Below, one piece after another: positions 48,332 to 56,823 of a stretch of DNA of 64,000 nt. Under the pieces are notes generated by a model. The model worked only from the letters and a program-made list of their open reading frames with translations. It was not told the origin of the DNA and searched no databases. The stretch is taken from assembly GCF_009184395.1 (NCBI RefSeq), contig NZ_WEIC01000002.1, forward strand, positions 372,001 to 436,000, in the 5' to 3' direction. Within the stretch, counting starts at the first letter, position 1; each line of letters begins with the position of its first letter. The DNA is from Amylibacter sp. SFDW26. GTDB taxonomy: Bacteria > Pseudomonadota > Alphaproteobacteria > Rhodobacterales > Rhodobacteraceae. The position numbers and the translations under genes were made by a program.

Positions 48332-49066
48332 ATGACAGATAACTTAAAAAAACGCCGTCCCTATTTCCAGTGGGCGGCGTTTTTGCTTGTAGTAGCTGCC
48401 GCAACCTATGGCGGTTATCAGGCCATGATTCACCCCAACACATCCTTACCACCCGAATGGAACCCTACCGTTCCATTAAATGTGGATCACAAGCTTTCAC
48501 CTCTTACGATGTGGAAGTTACGCAATGCTCTAGGCGATGCAGAACAATGTCATTCAGCTTTGGCAAACATAGCCAAATTGACCCGCTTGCCAGATTTTGA
48601 AAAAGACGAACTTTGCCACATCCGTGATCAAGTGGAATTGAATGCGATCGGTCAATCAAAAGTATTGCCCTTCAACACAAGATGCCAAATGGTATTGCGT
48701 ATGGCGATGTGGGAAAAACACGGCATCCAACCTGCCGCGCAAAAGCATTTCCAGATCCCCGTTGGCGAGATCAAACATTATTCCAGTTACAGTTGTCGCA
48801 AAATCCGTACCGTTGGAGGTGACAATACTCGCATGAGCACACATGCCACGGCAGAAGCCATAGATGTATCAGGGTTCGTATTAAAAGATGGAAGCCGTAT
48901 CGATTTAAAATCAGGCTGGAATGGTTCTGCCCAAGAAGCAGCATTCCTTAGAGATGTGCGCAATAGCGCTTGCGATTGGTTCAAACTCACCCTCAGTCCA
49001 GACTTTAACGCGCTTCATTCTGATCATTTTCATCTGCAACATAAGGGCTGGAATGCGTGCAGATGA
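48332..49066 (+). CDS. Extensin-like C-terminal domain protein
   Basis: A 244-aa protein with one N-terminal transmembrane helix (about residues 11-31) and a periplasmic extensin-like domain. The domain shows I-K-H-Y-S-S-Y-S-C, then H-A-T-A-E-A-I-D-V-S-G-F, and near the end H-S-D-H-F-H-L, a set of His and Asp residues like those of zinc D,D-peptidase-related folds. Several cysteines may form disulfides. Function is unproven, though a cell wall role is plausible. It follows ahcY by 14 bp. Confidence 0.88.
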   Translation: MTDNLKKRRPYFQWAAFLLVVAAATYGGYQAMIHPNTSLPPEWNPTVPLNVDHKLSPLTMWKLRNALGDAEQCHSALANIAKLTRLPDFEKDELCHIRDQVELNAIGQSKVLPFNTRCQMVLRMAMWEKHGIQPAAQKHFQIPVGEIKHYSSYSCRKIRTVGGDNTRMSTHATAEAIDVSGFVLKDGSRIDLKSGWNGSAQEAAFLRDVRNSACDWFKLTLSPDFNALHSDHFHLQHKGWNACR

Positions 49067-49432
49067 TCCATGCCTTGAAGAGACCATAATACCATTTACA
49101 ACTGTTTATATTACAAGCGTAGGATATACTGCGGAATTGTGCTGCTCTCTTAACTGCACATTATGCATTAAAGCAGAATGTTGTCTGCGGGCGATTTTAC
49201 GGGCTATAAAATTTATCATGAAATATGTTGGTATTCTCATCTATAGTGTTGGCTCAATCGCACAAGAAATCGCTTAGTATGAAACAAAGTCAAAGCCGCA
49301 CTCAAAATAATGTTTCAAAGGTTTAACTTTATGATATTGGGGGTAATTATAATTAGTGGATTGTCTCCACTGTGAGCCTGAGTAGCTTTAGTTAGCATCT
49401 AGGCTCCTAGAAACGAAGATGAAGGTTATATC
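49067..49432. other. AT-rich intergenic region without recognisable gene
   Basis: About 366 bp between the extensin-like gene and a small exported protein. I see only short frames without ribosome-binding sites, and no tRNA-like fold. The last 60 bp carry the upstream sequence of the next gene (GAAGG 7 nt before its ATG). Confidence 0.6.
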
Positions 49433-49858
49433 ATGAAATTGTTCACCAGTTTTGCACTTATTGCTTCTATGTGCGGGTCTCTTGCCGTTGCCCAAGATAT
49501 GGAGATTGTCGTTCCAAATGGTTGGGTTGCAACCGATTCTGGCATAGCAAAGGGAAATAGCGAATTATCCGTAGGGCCAATCCTCGATCTTGGTGAGCTG
49601 ACGCCGGCGGAATACTTGGAACGGCTCGCGAAAGAGCCATTTGAATATAGCGAAATAACGTCGGTTAGCGAATTGAAAGATGGTAACATTGTTACGCAAG
49701 TAGCGCGCGAAGTGATAAAAGACGAGATTGAAGCAAGGTCAATCCTATTCATCTGCAAGGACGGGCAAAATAAACACCGCTTATTGGAACTCTTCACTGA
49801 TGATGTTTTTGCGGTGATCTCTGGCGGAAAAGCGGCAATCGGCTTCTGTAGCCAGTAA
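49433..49858 (+). CDS. Small periplasmic protein of unknown function
   Basis: A 141-aa protein with a signal peptide (cleavage after V-A-Q, about residue 21). The mature part is acidic with alternating strands and helices, and two cysteines near the C-terminus (I-L-F-I-C and G-F-C-S-Q) may pair. The pattern of a compact alpha/beta domain ending in a predicted disulfide recalls small periplasmic stress proteins, but I do not recognise it. A clear GAAGG lies upstream of the ATG. Confidence 0.7.
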   Translation: MKLFTSFALIASMCGSLAVAQDMEIVVPNGWVATDSGIAKGNSELSVGPILDLGELTPAEYLERLAKEPFEYSEITSVSELKDGNIVTQVAREVIKDEIEARSILFICKDGQNKHRLLELFTDDVFAVISGGKAAIGFCSQ

Positions 49859-49917
49859 TCGATCCGTTTGCTCTGCCAACTTTAGGCTTGCCTCAAGCGA
49901 TCGCAAACTATGTCCAA

Positions 49918-49939
49918 CAGCGCGCAGCAATGTGCGCTG
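49918..49939 (+). terminator. Hairpin with GCAA tetraloop after the small periplasmic gene
   Basis: CAGCGCGCA / TGTGCGCTG (9 bp with one G-U pair) closes a GCAA loop, a stable GNRA-type tetraloop. It is followed by AT-rich sequence but no T-run. It lies about 60 bp after the stop at 49858 and 35 bp before the next start. Confidence 0.45.
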
Positions 49940-49973
49940 ATTGTAATAAATTTAAGAAAATGGAGACTTCAAA

Positions 49974-50528
49974 GTGCTCAAGCTTACAACTCTACTAACC
50001 AGCATAATTTTCATGGCATTTGGTGGTATTGCGTTTTCTAAAGACCTTACAAGTAAAGATGTAACCCATTTCACGACGTTGATTGATTTATTGGAACACG
50101 AATACCGTGGTTCTTTAAGTAACTTAAAAACAAAGTTCGATACGTCATCAGCAGCTCAATTTCCGACAAACAATGCAGGGCATGTTGCTTTGTATGATCA
50201 TACTTACAACGATCTAGCCAATGACACGGAGCAAGGTATTATAGATAAGGCCGTCATCCAGTCTGGATATTCTGAAGACGATGATTGGATATCCAAAAGC
50301 GATCGGATTGTAGCTGCATATATCAAAATTCAAACAGACAAAGGGCTTTATAAAAATATCATATCTATGCCCAACAGTGCGTTGCAGTCACTACCTACTG
50401 ATGTTGCAAATCAGATCAAAGGCTTGTTGGCGATCATTCCCGCTGCGGAAAAAGCCAGTGATGCAGATGTTGCAGTGGTTCGACCACACATGGCTGCATT
50501 AGAAACAGCTATGACGGATGGGTTCTGA
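49974..50528 (+). CDS. Exported helical protein of unknown function
   Basis: A 184-aa protein with a signal peptide (cleavage about residue 22, I-A-F-S-K). The mature part is almost entirely helical and without cysteine, with acidic patches. The start is GTG, supported by GGAG 8 nt upstream. It shares strand and style with the previous exported protein but not sequence. No family recognised. Confidence 0.7.
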   Translation: MLKLTTLLTSIIFMAFGGIAFSKDLTSKDVTHFTTLIDLLEHEYRGSLSNLKTKFDTSSAAQFPTNNAGHVALYDHTYNDLANDTEQGIIDKAVIQSGYSEDDDWISKSDRIVAAYIKIQTDKGLYKNIISMPNSALQSLPTDVANQIKGLLAIIPAAEKASDADVAVVRPHMAALETAMTDGF

Positions 50529-50648
50529 TATGAAACATAAATTGCGTGACTTATGTATAAGAGTTACTACACAGACAGAATGAGAGATAAAAATCAATAT
50601 GAGTGATACGATAGGGATTGAGAGATGGTTGAGCTTTGCTCAGAAAGC

Positions 50649-50671
50649 GTAGGGTGGGCTTAAGCCTGCAC
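50649..50671. repeat. REP-like palindrome with GGCTTAAGCC core
   Basis: A perfect 10-bp palindrome, GGCTTAAGCC (50657-50666), is flanked by GTAGGGTG on the left and TGCAC on the right, so the arms extend imperfectly. It shares the TAGGGTG beginning with the hairpin at 629-649. Confidence 0.45.
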
Positions 50672-50819
50672 ACTCTATAAATTCACCTATCAAAGTGATC
50701 GTGGCAAGCTGCGTACATTAATGTAATCAACTTATTCACGTGCTGTATCGCTCAACCTAGTTTTTCTTTGATGATCCTATAGTTTTTATATTGTTTAATC
50801 CTATCAATTACTTAATTTA

Positions 50820-50837
50820 ATGTCCCAGTTGGGACAT
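50820..50837. repeat. 18-bp near-palindrome, copy 2 (ATGTCCCA-GT-TGGGACAT)
   Basis: This is the exact reverse complement of the site at 2823-2840. It lies in the middle of an AT-rich intergenic region, 292 bp after the exported-protein gene and 216 bp before the DUF2853 gene. Confidence 0.7.
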
Positions 50838-51053
50838 AGTGGTTTTCCTCAGATATAGAAACAATCATCCATCCTTCCTAGTGGCATACTAATGTACCTA
50901 AATTTCCAGGTTTTCGCTTTTTTCATCTTTTTCCTTTTTTATTGAAGGCACTTCACCTATCCTCTGGATTGAAACCGTGCATGTATCTAGCTCCAGCACA
51001 GTTTTTTAAAGAAATTTCGGGGTACGATCCGAAAACAGGGAAGGAATTAATTA

Positions 51054-51395
51054 ATGAGCAAACGTGATGATTTGATCGCGCTGTACGCGGAAGACCTAAG
51101 CAGCAAATGCGGAATGCAGGCTGACATGGATTTACTCACAAAAGTAACAATTGGCTGTGGCCCTGCAATCTATAATGATGACGCATCTACTGTTGCAGGT
51201 TCTCAAGAGGCTGAACTTGAAACGGTGAAAAACAATTTTCTAATCAAAAAATTGGGTATGTCAGATAGCCCTGAGTTGATGGATGCTATCAATTCTGTGA
51301 TGACAACATACGGCCAATCAAACCGCAACAAATACCGCGCGGTTGTGTATTACATGCTGGTTAAGCATTTTGGCAAAGAGTCCGTATACGGCTAA
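51054..51395 (+). CDS. DUF2853 family protein
   Basis: A 113-aa soluble helical protein matching the DUF2853 pattern as I know it: an N-terminal helix K-R-D-D-L-I-A-L-Y-A-E-D-L, the middle I-G-P-A/C-G-P-A-I-Y-N-D-D-A-S-like turn and a C-terminal K-Y-R-A-V-V-Y-Y-M-L-V-K-H-F segment. Its function is unknown. A strong AAGGA site lies 8 nt before the ATG and a strong terminator follows. Confidence 0.88.
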   Translation: MSKRDDLIALYAEDLSSKCGMQADMDLLTKVTIGCGPAIYNDDASTVAGSQEAELETVKNNFLIKKLGMSDSPELMDAINSVMTTYGQSNRNKYRAVVYYMLVKHFGKESVYG

Positions 51396-51414
51396 GCCAC
51401 TTCACAAGTTTACG

Positions 51415-51444
51415 AAAAGGCGTCCATTAAGGGCGCCTTTTTTA
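51415..51444. terminator. Bidirectional intrinsic terminator between DUF2853 and DUF1761 genes
   Basis: AAAAGGCGTCC pairs with GGGCGCCTTTT (11 bp, one G-T wobble) around an ATTAA loop. Six T follow on the plus strand and four T on the minus strand. Both flanking genes point towards it. Confidence 0.88.
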
Positions 51445-51445
51445 T

Positions 51446-51829
51446 TTAGAACAGCATTAACACCAAACCGATGACACCACAGCCAATCGTGGCATACCCG
51501 CCATCGATTAAAAGTAATTTCATAGGTCTGCCCGCAAACCCATAGTTTGTAGCGATCCAAGGTGTTGCAATAAACAAACCAAGACCTAGACCGCTTATGA
51601 CACCCTTTCCAAGACTATCAACGCCAGTTCCTACAAAAACATGACGCATCATACCAGCCACTAAAATCGCACTGATAAGCCCTGTTAGATATGTCACAGC
51701 ACCAGCGTTATGCGCCTGTTCTTCGGAAACACCTGCAGCTTCCATCCATGGTTTCGACAATGACATGTACCAAACGGCACCAAAGGCAAAGGCTGCGATA
51801 CCTGCTGCAATAACGGATAAATATTCCAT
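51446..51829 (-). CDS. DUF1761 family membrane protein
   Basis: A 127-aa protein with four transmembrane helices. The first, A-A-G-I-A-A-F-A-F-G-A-V-W-Y, is followed by S-L-S-K-P-W-M-E-A-A-G, the family signature. W-I-A-T-N-Y-G-F near residue 91 precedes the last helix. DUF1761 proteins are of unknown function. Confidence 0.88.
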   Translation of the reverse strand: MEYLSVIAAGIAAFAFGAVWYMSLSKPWMEAAGVSEEQAHNAGAVTYLTGLISAILVAGMMRHVFVGTGVDSLGKGVISGLGLGLFIATPWIATNYGFAGRPMKLLLIDGGYATIGCGVIGLVLMLF

Positions 51830-51941
51830 AACTCATCCTTTCTGTTTGAATTTTTAGTATGCGAAGTTTCGCCGCCCGAATCTATGATTTTATTTTTCGA
51901 GTAAGTAACTAAGGTAATCCTATGAAGCGAAAGGAAGCAGA

Positions 51942-52322
51942 ATGATTGTACGTGACATAAAATCTATTATTGGCAGCGACCATGATGTGCATGGGTCAGG
52001 TTGGAACAGCCGTCGCTTATTGGTGCGCGATGATGGCATGGGATACACAATGACGGATACGATCGTTAAAGCAGGAACAGAGATGACGTTAGAGTACAAA
52101 AACCATCTTGAGGCTTGTTATTGTATTTCAGGATCGGGTGAGATCGAAGATCATGCATCAGGTCAAATACACCAGCTTTTTAAAGGTGTGATTTATGCTT
52201 TGGATAAGAATGATTATCACACATTACGTGTGCATGAGGGCGCGGATATGAATTTGATTTGTACATTTACACCCGCTTTAACGGGGCAAGAGGTACATGG
52301 ACCTGACGGCAGTTATTCTTAA
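51942..52322 (+). CDS. ectC: Ectoine synthase, apparently solitary
   Basis: A 126-aa cupin enzyme that closes the ring of N-gamma-acetyl-diaminobutyrate to make the osmolyte ectoine. Residues equivalent to the iron ligands of characterised EctC fall at the same numbers: Glu57 (L-E-A-C-Y), Tyr85 (V-I-Y-A-L) and His93 (D-Y-H-T-L). AAGGA lies upstream of the ATG. ectA and ectB, normally adjacent, are absent from this window. Solitary ectC genes are known in other bacteria and may need an imported substrate or act on another one. Its stop overlaps the convergent gene by TTAA. Confidence 0.93.
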   Translation: MIVRDIKSIIGSDHDVHGSGWNSRRLLVRDDGMGYTMTDTIVKAGTEMTLEYKNHLEACYCISGSGEIEDHASGQIHQLFKGVIYALDKNDYHTLRVHEGADMNLICTFTPALTGQEVHGPDGSYS

Positions 52323-52738
52323 CCTGTATACCCACCAAGGTCGCAAACGATTTTCCATTCTTCATTTGTGACTGGTTGCACAGATAGACGTGAACTTTTC
52401 ACCAATGCCATTTCAGTCAAACGTGGATCAGCTTTGATCTGTTCTAGTGTCACAGGATTTGGCACATCTGCCACAGCTTTTACATCCACACATTCCCAAC
52501 GATGATCGTCCGTGGTGCTGTCAGGGTGGCATTCCGCACAAACCTCGACCACACCCACAATGCGTTTTTCTTTGACGGAATGATAAAAGAACCCCAAGTC
52601 GCCAACCGACATTTGACGCATGAAATTGCGGGCCTGATAATTGCGCACGCCATCCCATTCTTCGCCAACATCACCCTTGGCCACCTGTTTGTCCCAACCC
52701 CATGTGTTGGGTTCCGATTTAAACAACCAATATGCCAT
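52319..52738 (-). CDS. EVE domain-containing protein
   Basis: A 139-aa PUA-like EVE domain protein. It starts M-A-Y-W-L-F-K-S-E-P-N-T-W-G-W and continues with W-D-G-V-R-N-Y-Q-A-R-N-F-M-R, the signature part, and G-D-L-G-F-F-Y-H-S. EVE domains bind modified bases in DNA or RNA. It lies 1 bp after gpsA and forms an operon with tsaD-gpsA, a conserved neighbourhood in alphaproteobacteria. Confidence 0.93.
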   Translation of the reverse strand: MAYWLFKSEPNTWGWDKQVAKGDVGEEWDGVRNYQARNFMRQMSVGDLGFFYHSVKEKRIVGVVEVCAECHPDSTTDDHRWECVDVKAVADVPNPVTLEQIKADPRLTEMALVKSSRLSVQPVTNEEWKIVCDLGGYTG

Positions 52739-52739
52739 A

Positions 52740-53711
52740 TCACACCTCGTGTTTTAGTGGCCTCGACATCAATTGCGTCAAGGCGTCTGTAACGGATAGT
52801 TCTTCTTGTAGCACAGCTGAAACCGCTTTGCAGATTGGCATTTCCAATCCGTGTTTTTCCGCCAATGCACCAACTGCCAGTGCTGTTGAAATACCTTCAA
52901 CGGTTTTCGTTTGCCCAAATCCCGCTTGCGACCCAACCTGATGCCCAAAGGCAAAGTTGCGTGATTGCATGGATGTACAGCTTAACACCATATCGCCAAA
53001 CCCAGACAGTCCAGACAATGTTTCGGGTTGCGCACCCATCTTATGCGCCAATCCCGTGAGTTCCGCAAAACCGCGTGTTAACAATGCCGCTTGCGCACTT
53101 TCGCCCAAGTTTGATCCATTCACGATCCCACAAGCTATGGCATAGACGTTTTTCAATGCGCCGCCCAATTGCACACCCTGCACATCATGGGATAAATACA
53201 TCCGCAATGTTGGTGTCGATAGCAATTCTTGCAGTTCGGCACCCAGTTCGGGGTCAGCGATGCCAAGCGTTAAGGCCGTTGGCTTCCCACTGGCAATCTC
53301 TGCCGCAAAGCCTGGGCCAGAGATGGCACCGAATATCAGATCAGGGCGTTCCTCTGCCAAAATATCTGTTTGGCTGCGCGATGTGTTCAACTCAATCCCT
53401 TTGGCGCACATCAACACAGGGCAGGTTAAACCCTTGAAAGCATCCGATTGAATAACCGAGCGTGAAACCTGCGCAGGCACCACCATGAGCAACACATCAG
53501 AGTTTGTTAAATCAGACAGATCGCTTGTGGTCATCAAAGCCTTTGGCAACTCAATATCGGGCAGATAAGCTGTATTTACACGCTTTTCAGACATCGCATT
53601 CATCTTTTCAGCACTCCGCCCCCAAAGCGTAACAGAGTTGCCGCCGCGTGCCAGAACACAGGCCAAAGCCGTTCCAAATGCACCTGCGCCAATCACCCCG
53701 ATATTTTTCAT
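52740..53711 (-). CDS. gpsA: Glycerol-3-phosphate dehydrogenase [NAD(P)+]
   Basis: A 323-aa enzyme that reduces dihydroxyacetone phosphate to sn-glycerol 3-phosphate for phospholipids. The Rossmann loop G-A-G-A-F-G-T-A-L is near residue 8. [13 protein letters not shown] holds the catalytic lysine, and [10 protein letters not shown] follows. The ATG overlaps the tsaD stop by 4 bp. Confidence 0.96.
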   Translation of the reverse strand: MKNIGVIGAGAFGTALACVLARGGNSVTLWGRSAEKMNAMSEKRVNTAYLPDIELPKALMTTSDLSDLTNSDVLLMVVPAQVSRSVIQSDAFKGLTCPVLMCAKGIELNTSRSQTDILAEERPDLIFGAISGPGFAAEIASGKPTALTLGIADPELGAELQELLSTPTLRMYLSHDVQGVQLGGALKNVYAIACGIVNGSNLGESAQAALLTRGFAELTGLAHKMGAQPETLSGLSGFGDMVLSCTSMQSRNFAFGHQVGSQAGFGQTKTVEGISTALAVGALAEKHGLEMPICKAVSAVLQEELSVTDALTQLMSRPLKHEV

Positions 53712-54808
53712 GCCTTAGCACCCTTTTTACCCGAGCCTAGCATTGGTGCCGCCGATTGATCCAGTGGCCATCTTGGGCGGGCGTTCAAGGATATGTCGCT
53801 GAATGCACCTGCGCGGTACTTTTCAACGCCAACCCACGCGATCATAGCAGCGTTATCTGTGCAGTATTTCAAGGGGGGTGCCAAAAAGGAAAACCCTTGT
53901 TCCGCGCATAAATCTTGCAGTGCCGCACGAATTTGAATGTTGGCAGCTACACCCCCTGCTACAGCAAGAACAGGCGTTTTCGTATCCGTTTGTTCCATAA
54001 ACGCCAAACAAGCGCGGCGCGTTTTTTCAGTCAGAACCGCAGCAACAGCATCCTGAAACCCAGCACATAAATCAGCTTGATCCGTAACAGTCAGTCCGCC
54101 TTTTTCTTCAACAATCTGATCACGGGCACGACGCAATGCGGTTTTCAAACCTGAAAAGGACATATCGCAACCGGCACGATCCAGCAAAGGTCGTGGGAAT
54201 TTAAACCGTTTTACATCACCTTGCGCAGCTTTTTCTTGAACCAATGGCCCACCCGGGTACCCAAGCCCCAACAGCTTTGCAGTTTTGTCAAATGCTTCAC
54301 CAGGTGAATCATCAATAGTACCGCCAAGGCGTGTGTATTCATCCGCCGAATGCACAATCAAGAACTGGCAATGCCCGCCACTGATCAGCAACATCAAGTA
54401 GGGAAAGGCAATGCCATCCGTCATGCGGGGCGTCAAAGCATGCCCTGCCAAATGGTTCACACTGATCAGCGGTTTACCAGCGCCCACAGACAACCCTTTG
54501 GCACACATCACGCCGCTTAAAACACCCCCGATTAAACCGGGGCCTGAGGTCACAGAAATTGCATCAACCTCTGCCAATTTCAATCCCGCTTTATCCAGCG
54601 CGTTCTCAACACAAATATCCAAACGCTCTGCATGTGCGCGCGCTGCAATCTCTGGCACTACGCCACCAAAATCAGCGTGTAGATCATATTGCTCAAACAC
54701 TTCGGATGAAAGGATTTCAGTGCCGTTTTCAGCACTGTGGCGCACAACAGCAGCGGCTGTATCATCACAGCTGCTTTCCAATCCTAAGATCGTAATTGAA
54801 TCTGACAT
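53708..54808 (-). CDS. tsaD: tRNA threonylcarbamoyltransferase TsaD
   Basis: A 366-aa ASKHA-fold enzyme, the catalytic subunit for t6A37 tRNA modification. It has [13 protein letters not shown] near the start and the iron-binding H-L-A-G-H (near 120). Further on are S-G-G-H-C-Q and G-G-V-A-A-N. The ATG at 54808 is preferred to an in-frame TTG 6 bp upstream. tsaE lies at 39.7 kb. It is divergent from hemD. Confidence 0.96.
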   Translation of the reverse strand: MSDSITILGLESSCDDTAAAVVRHSAENGTEILSSEVFEQYDLHADFGGVVPEIAARAHAERLDICVENALDKAGLKLAEVDAISVTSGPGLIGGVLSGVMCAKGLSVGAGKPLISVNHLAGHALTPRMTDGIAFPYLMLLISGGHCQFLIVHSADEYTRLGGTIDDSPGEAFDKTAKLLGLGYPGGPLVQEKAAQGDVKRFKFPRPLLDRAGCDMSFSGLKTALRRARDQIVEEKGGLTVTDQADLCAGFQDAVAAVLTEKTRRACLAFMEQTDTKTPVLAVAGGVAANIQIRAALQDLCAEQGFSFLAPPLKYCTDNAAMIAWVGVEKYRAGAFSDISLNARPRWPLDQSAAPMLGSGKKGAKA

Positions 54809-54875
54809 TGCCAATCGTCGCCTTACATGTGCATTTTGGTTAAGGTTGAGTTATCACCTGACTGAAACGCAAGCA

Positions 54876-55577
54876 ATGGACAGCCGCATGAAAACACTTC
54901 TGATGATCAGGGATGAACAGCTTGCTGCAGATTTCGTGACTGCGCTGGGTGCGGTAAACCCAGTTATCTATGCGCCTATGGTGACGATTGAGTGGGTTAA
55001 TGCAGATCAGCCTATTCCTGCCGCAGAAGTTTTAATTTTCACATCCTCAAACGCTGTACGCGCCTATTGCAAAGCCACTGAAGGTCGCTCTGCAAAAGCC
55101 ATATGCGTTGGGTCTATAACGGCTAAAGCAGCGGGTAACCAAGGTATTGAGGTATCTAAAACCTATGAAACTGTCGAAGCTTTGATTGCAGATGTAAAGA
55201 ACGACCAAGATCAATATACATCAATTCTTTATCCAAGAGGCGAAGTTGTATCCGTAGATATTGCCCAAGCGTTATCTGATACCGATATCACTCTAACAGA
55301 AGCCATTCTGTACAAACAAACGTTTCATGACCTACCTCAACAGGGCATTAACGAAATCGAATCATCCCCAGTTGTGGTGCCAATTCTATCCAAAGAAATC
55401 GCAGGAAGGTTCCTAGAGGCCATAACCATATTAAATTCACGAAACGTCACTATAATTTGCATCAGCCCTGCAGTTGCTGAAATTTTCAAAGATTCCACAG
55501 GTTTTACAGTGCAAATCGCACCTAAGCCCACACGTGCGGCTTTAATACAGATGGTACAGGTCGCATTGTCGGCCTAG
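54876..55577 (+). CDS. hemD: Uroporphyrinogen-III synthase
   Basis: A 233-aa two-lobed enzyme that cyclises hydroxymethylbilane. HemD sequences are poorly conserved; here L-I-F-T-S-S-N-A-V-R-A-Y (residues 45-60) is the typical core motif. The C-terminal lobe shows V-T-I-I-C-I-S-P-A-V-A-E and P-K-P-T-R-A-A-L-I. Context settles it: divergent from tsaD and followed by mitofilin and hemY, a standard alphaproteobacterial order. The start is ATG at 54876, or possibly 54888 in the same frame; the long open frame upstream is antisense to tsaD. Confidence 0.88.
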   Translation: MDSRMKTLLMIRDEQLAADFVTALGAVNPVIYAPMVTIEWVNADQPIPAAEVLIFTSSNAVRAYCKATEGRSAKAICVGSITAKAAGNQGIEVSKTYETVEALIADVKNDQDQYTSILYPRGEVVSVDIAQALSDTDITLTEAILYKQTFHDLPQQGINEIESSPVVVPILSKEIAGRFLEAITILNSRNVTIICISPAVAEIFKDSTGFTVQIAPKPTRAALIQMVQVALSA

Positions 55578-55649
55578 AAAACCGCAAGAAGCCCTTTAAG
55601 ATCGTGAAACAGGGCCTTATATTCAATCTGTTAGTTAAAAGGTATTCCC

Positions 55650-56810
55650 GTGGCAAAAAAAGACACCGAAAACACAGATGTTGAACAGCTAGAAGACAAA
55701 GCAGAAATTGTTGAAGCTGAAACAGAAGAAGTGATCGCGGACGAAGACACATCTGATCAGGATGTTTCTGACGAAGAGTTTGAAGATGACGAACATGAAG
55801 ACGAGGAAGAGCATCGTTCCCTTTCCGCAAAAGTCTTGCGTGCTTTGGGCATCTTTGTTGTCGGCGCAGGTGTTGCCCTATGGGGTGGTCCAAAAGTGGC
55901 GCCTATGTTGCCAGCGGGTTTGTCACCTGTTGCGGAATTCCTATCCCCGCAAACAGATGTATCAACGCAGCTTGCGGCACTGAAAACGGATTTTGAAGCA
56001 CAGATCGAAGTGGCAAAAGCAGACACATCAGCTTTGGCAGAATTGAAAACGCTTGCTGAAAAGAATGCAGTACTTGAAATGCATGTGGATACATTGGGTG
56101 CAAGTATTACGGAGCTGTCTGAAAGCTTGCAAAAGATCCAAGCAGATGTGGCAACATTGGAAACGCGCCAAAGCTTAACAACTCAAGGCGGTGAACTATC
56201 CGCAGAAGCATTGAAAAACTTCGAAGAGAAGTTGGCTGCAATTTCCGAAGCACAGTTAAAACTGAACCAAAGCCAAGACTCAGCTGTTGCAGCACAGCAA
56301 ACAGCAGAAGAAAAACTGAAACTGGCAACTGCAACACGCGCAATTGGTCAGATTACAGATGCTTTGAAATCAGGCGCGCCATTCAACGATGTATTGGCAG
56401 AGCTTGGTGATATCAACGTTCCAACAGCTTTGGCAGATATTGCTGAAACGGGCACTGCATCCTTGAACGATCTAAAAAAACAACTGCCATCACTGGCACG
56501 TACTGCAATCCGCGAAGATGCAGCCGTAAATTCAACAGATAGCGTTGTTGGTAAATTCACATCCTTCCTGAAATCTCAGGTGGGCACACGGTCATTAGAG
56601 CCACAAGAAGGCGATGCCGTCGATGCCGTTCTATCACGTATCGAGGCAGCATTGGCTGATGCAAGCCTAAGCGATGCACTGGCAGAAGCGGGCGCTTTAT
56701 CAGATGCAGCAAAAGCCACATTGGGCGATTGGATAGCATCATTGGGCACGTTGGATGCTGCTACGAATGCGCTAAACGATTTACAACAAACACTAACGTC
56801 ACAAGACTAG
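55650..56810 (+). CDS. Mitofilin/Mic60-like membrane protein
   Basis: A 386-aa protein with a strongly acidic cytoplasmic N-terminus (about residues 1-53) and one transmembrane helix (about 65-82). A long periplasmic coiled coil (about 110-230) and a C-terminal mitofilin-like domain follow. Alphaproteobacterial homologues are related to mitochondrial Mic60 and shape intracytoplasmic membranes. It sits in the hemD-hemY operon, 72 bp after hemD and 13 bp before hemY. Confidence 0.9.
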   Translation: MAKKDTENTDVEQLEDKAEIVEAETEEVIADEDTSDQDVSDEEFEDDEHEDEEEHRSLSAKVLRALGIFVVGAGVALWGGPKVAPMLPAGLSPVAEFLSPQTDVSTQLAALKTDFEAQIEVAKADTSALAELKTLAEKNAVLEMHVDTLGASITELSESLQKIQADVATLETRQSLTTQGGELSAEALKNFEEKLAAISEAQLKLNQSQDSAVAAQQTAEEKLKLATATRAIGQITDALKSGAPFNDVLAELGDINVPTALADIAETGTASLNDLKKQLPSLARTAIREDAAVNSTDSVVGKFTSFLKSQVGTRSLEPQEGDAVDAVLSRIEAALADASLSDALAEAGALSDAAKATLGDWIASLGTLDAATNALNDLQQTLTSQD

Positions 56811-56823
56811 ACGGGACATCATT

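Larger units (their letters stand above)
50529..51053. other. 525-bp AT-rich intergenic region with two palindromic elements
   Basis: It holds no gene I can support; frames of 17 codons at 50532 and 50600 lack good ribosome-binding sites. It contains a REP-like palindrome (50649-50671), the second copy of the ATGTCCCA-N2-TGGGACAT site (50820-50837), and pyrimidine-rich tracts near 50917-50940. The last bases give the AAGGA site of the DUF2853 gene. Confidence 0.6.

Noticed and set aside
50532-50652. Two 17-codon frames starting with ATG in the 525-bp gap
   Set aside because: Too short, with poor ribosome-binding sites and no sign of conservation to argue from.
54411-54875. N-terminal extension of the hemD frame
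   Set aside because: The frame is open by chance across tsaD on the other strand; hemD begins at 54876 or 54888.
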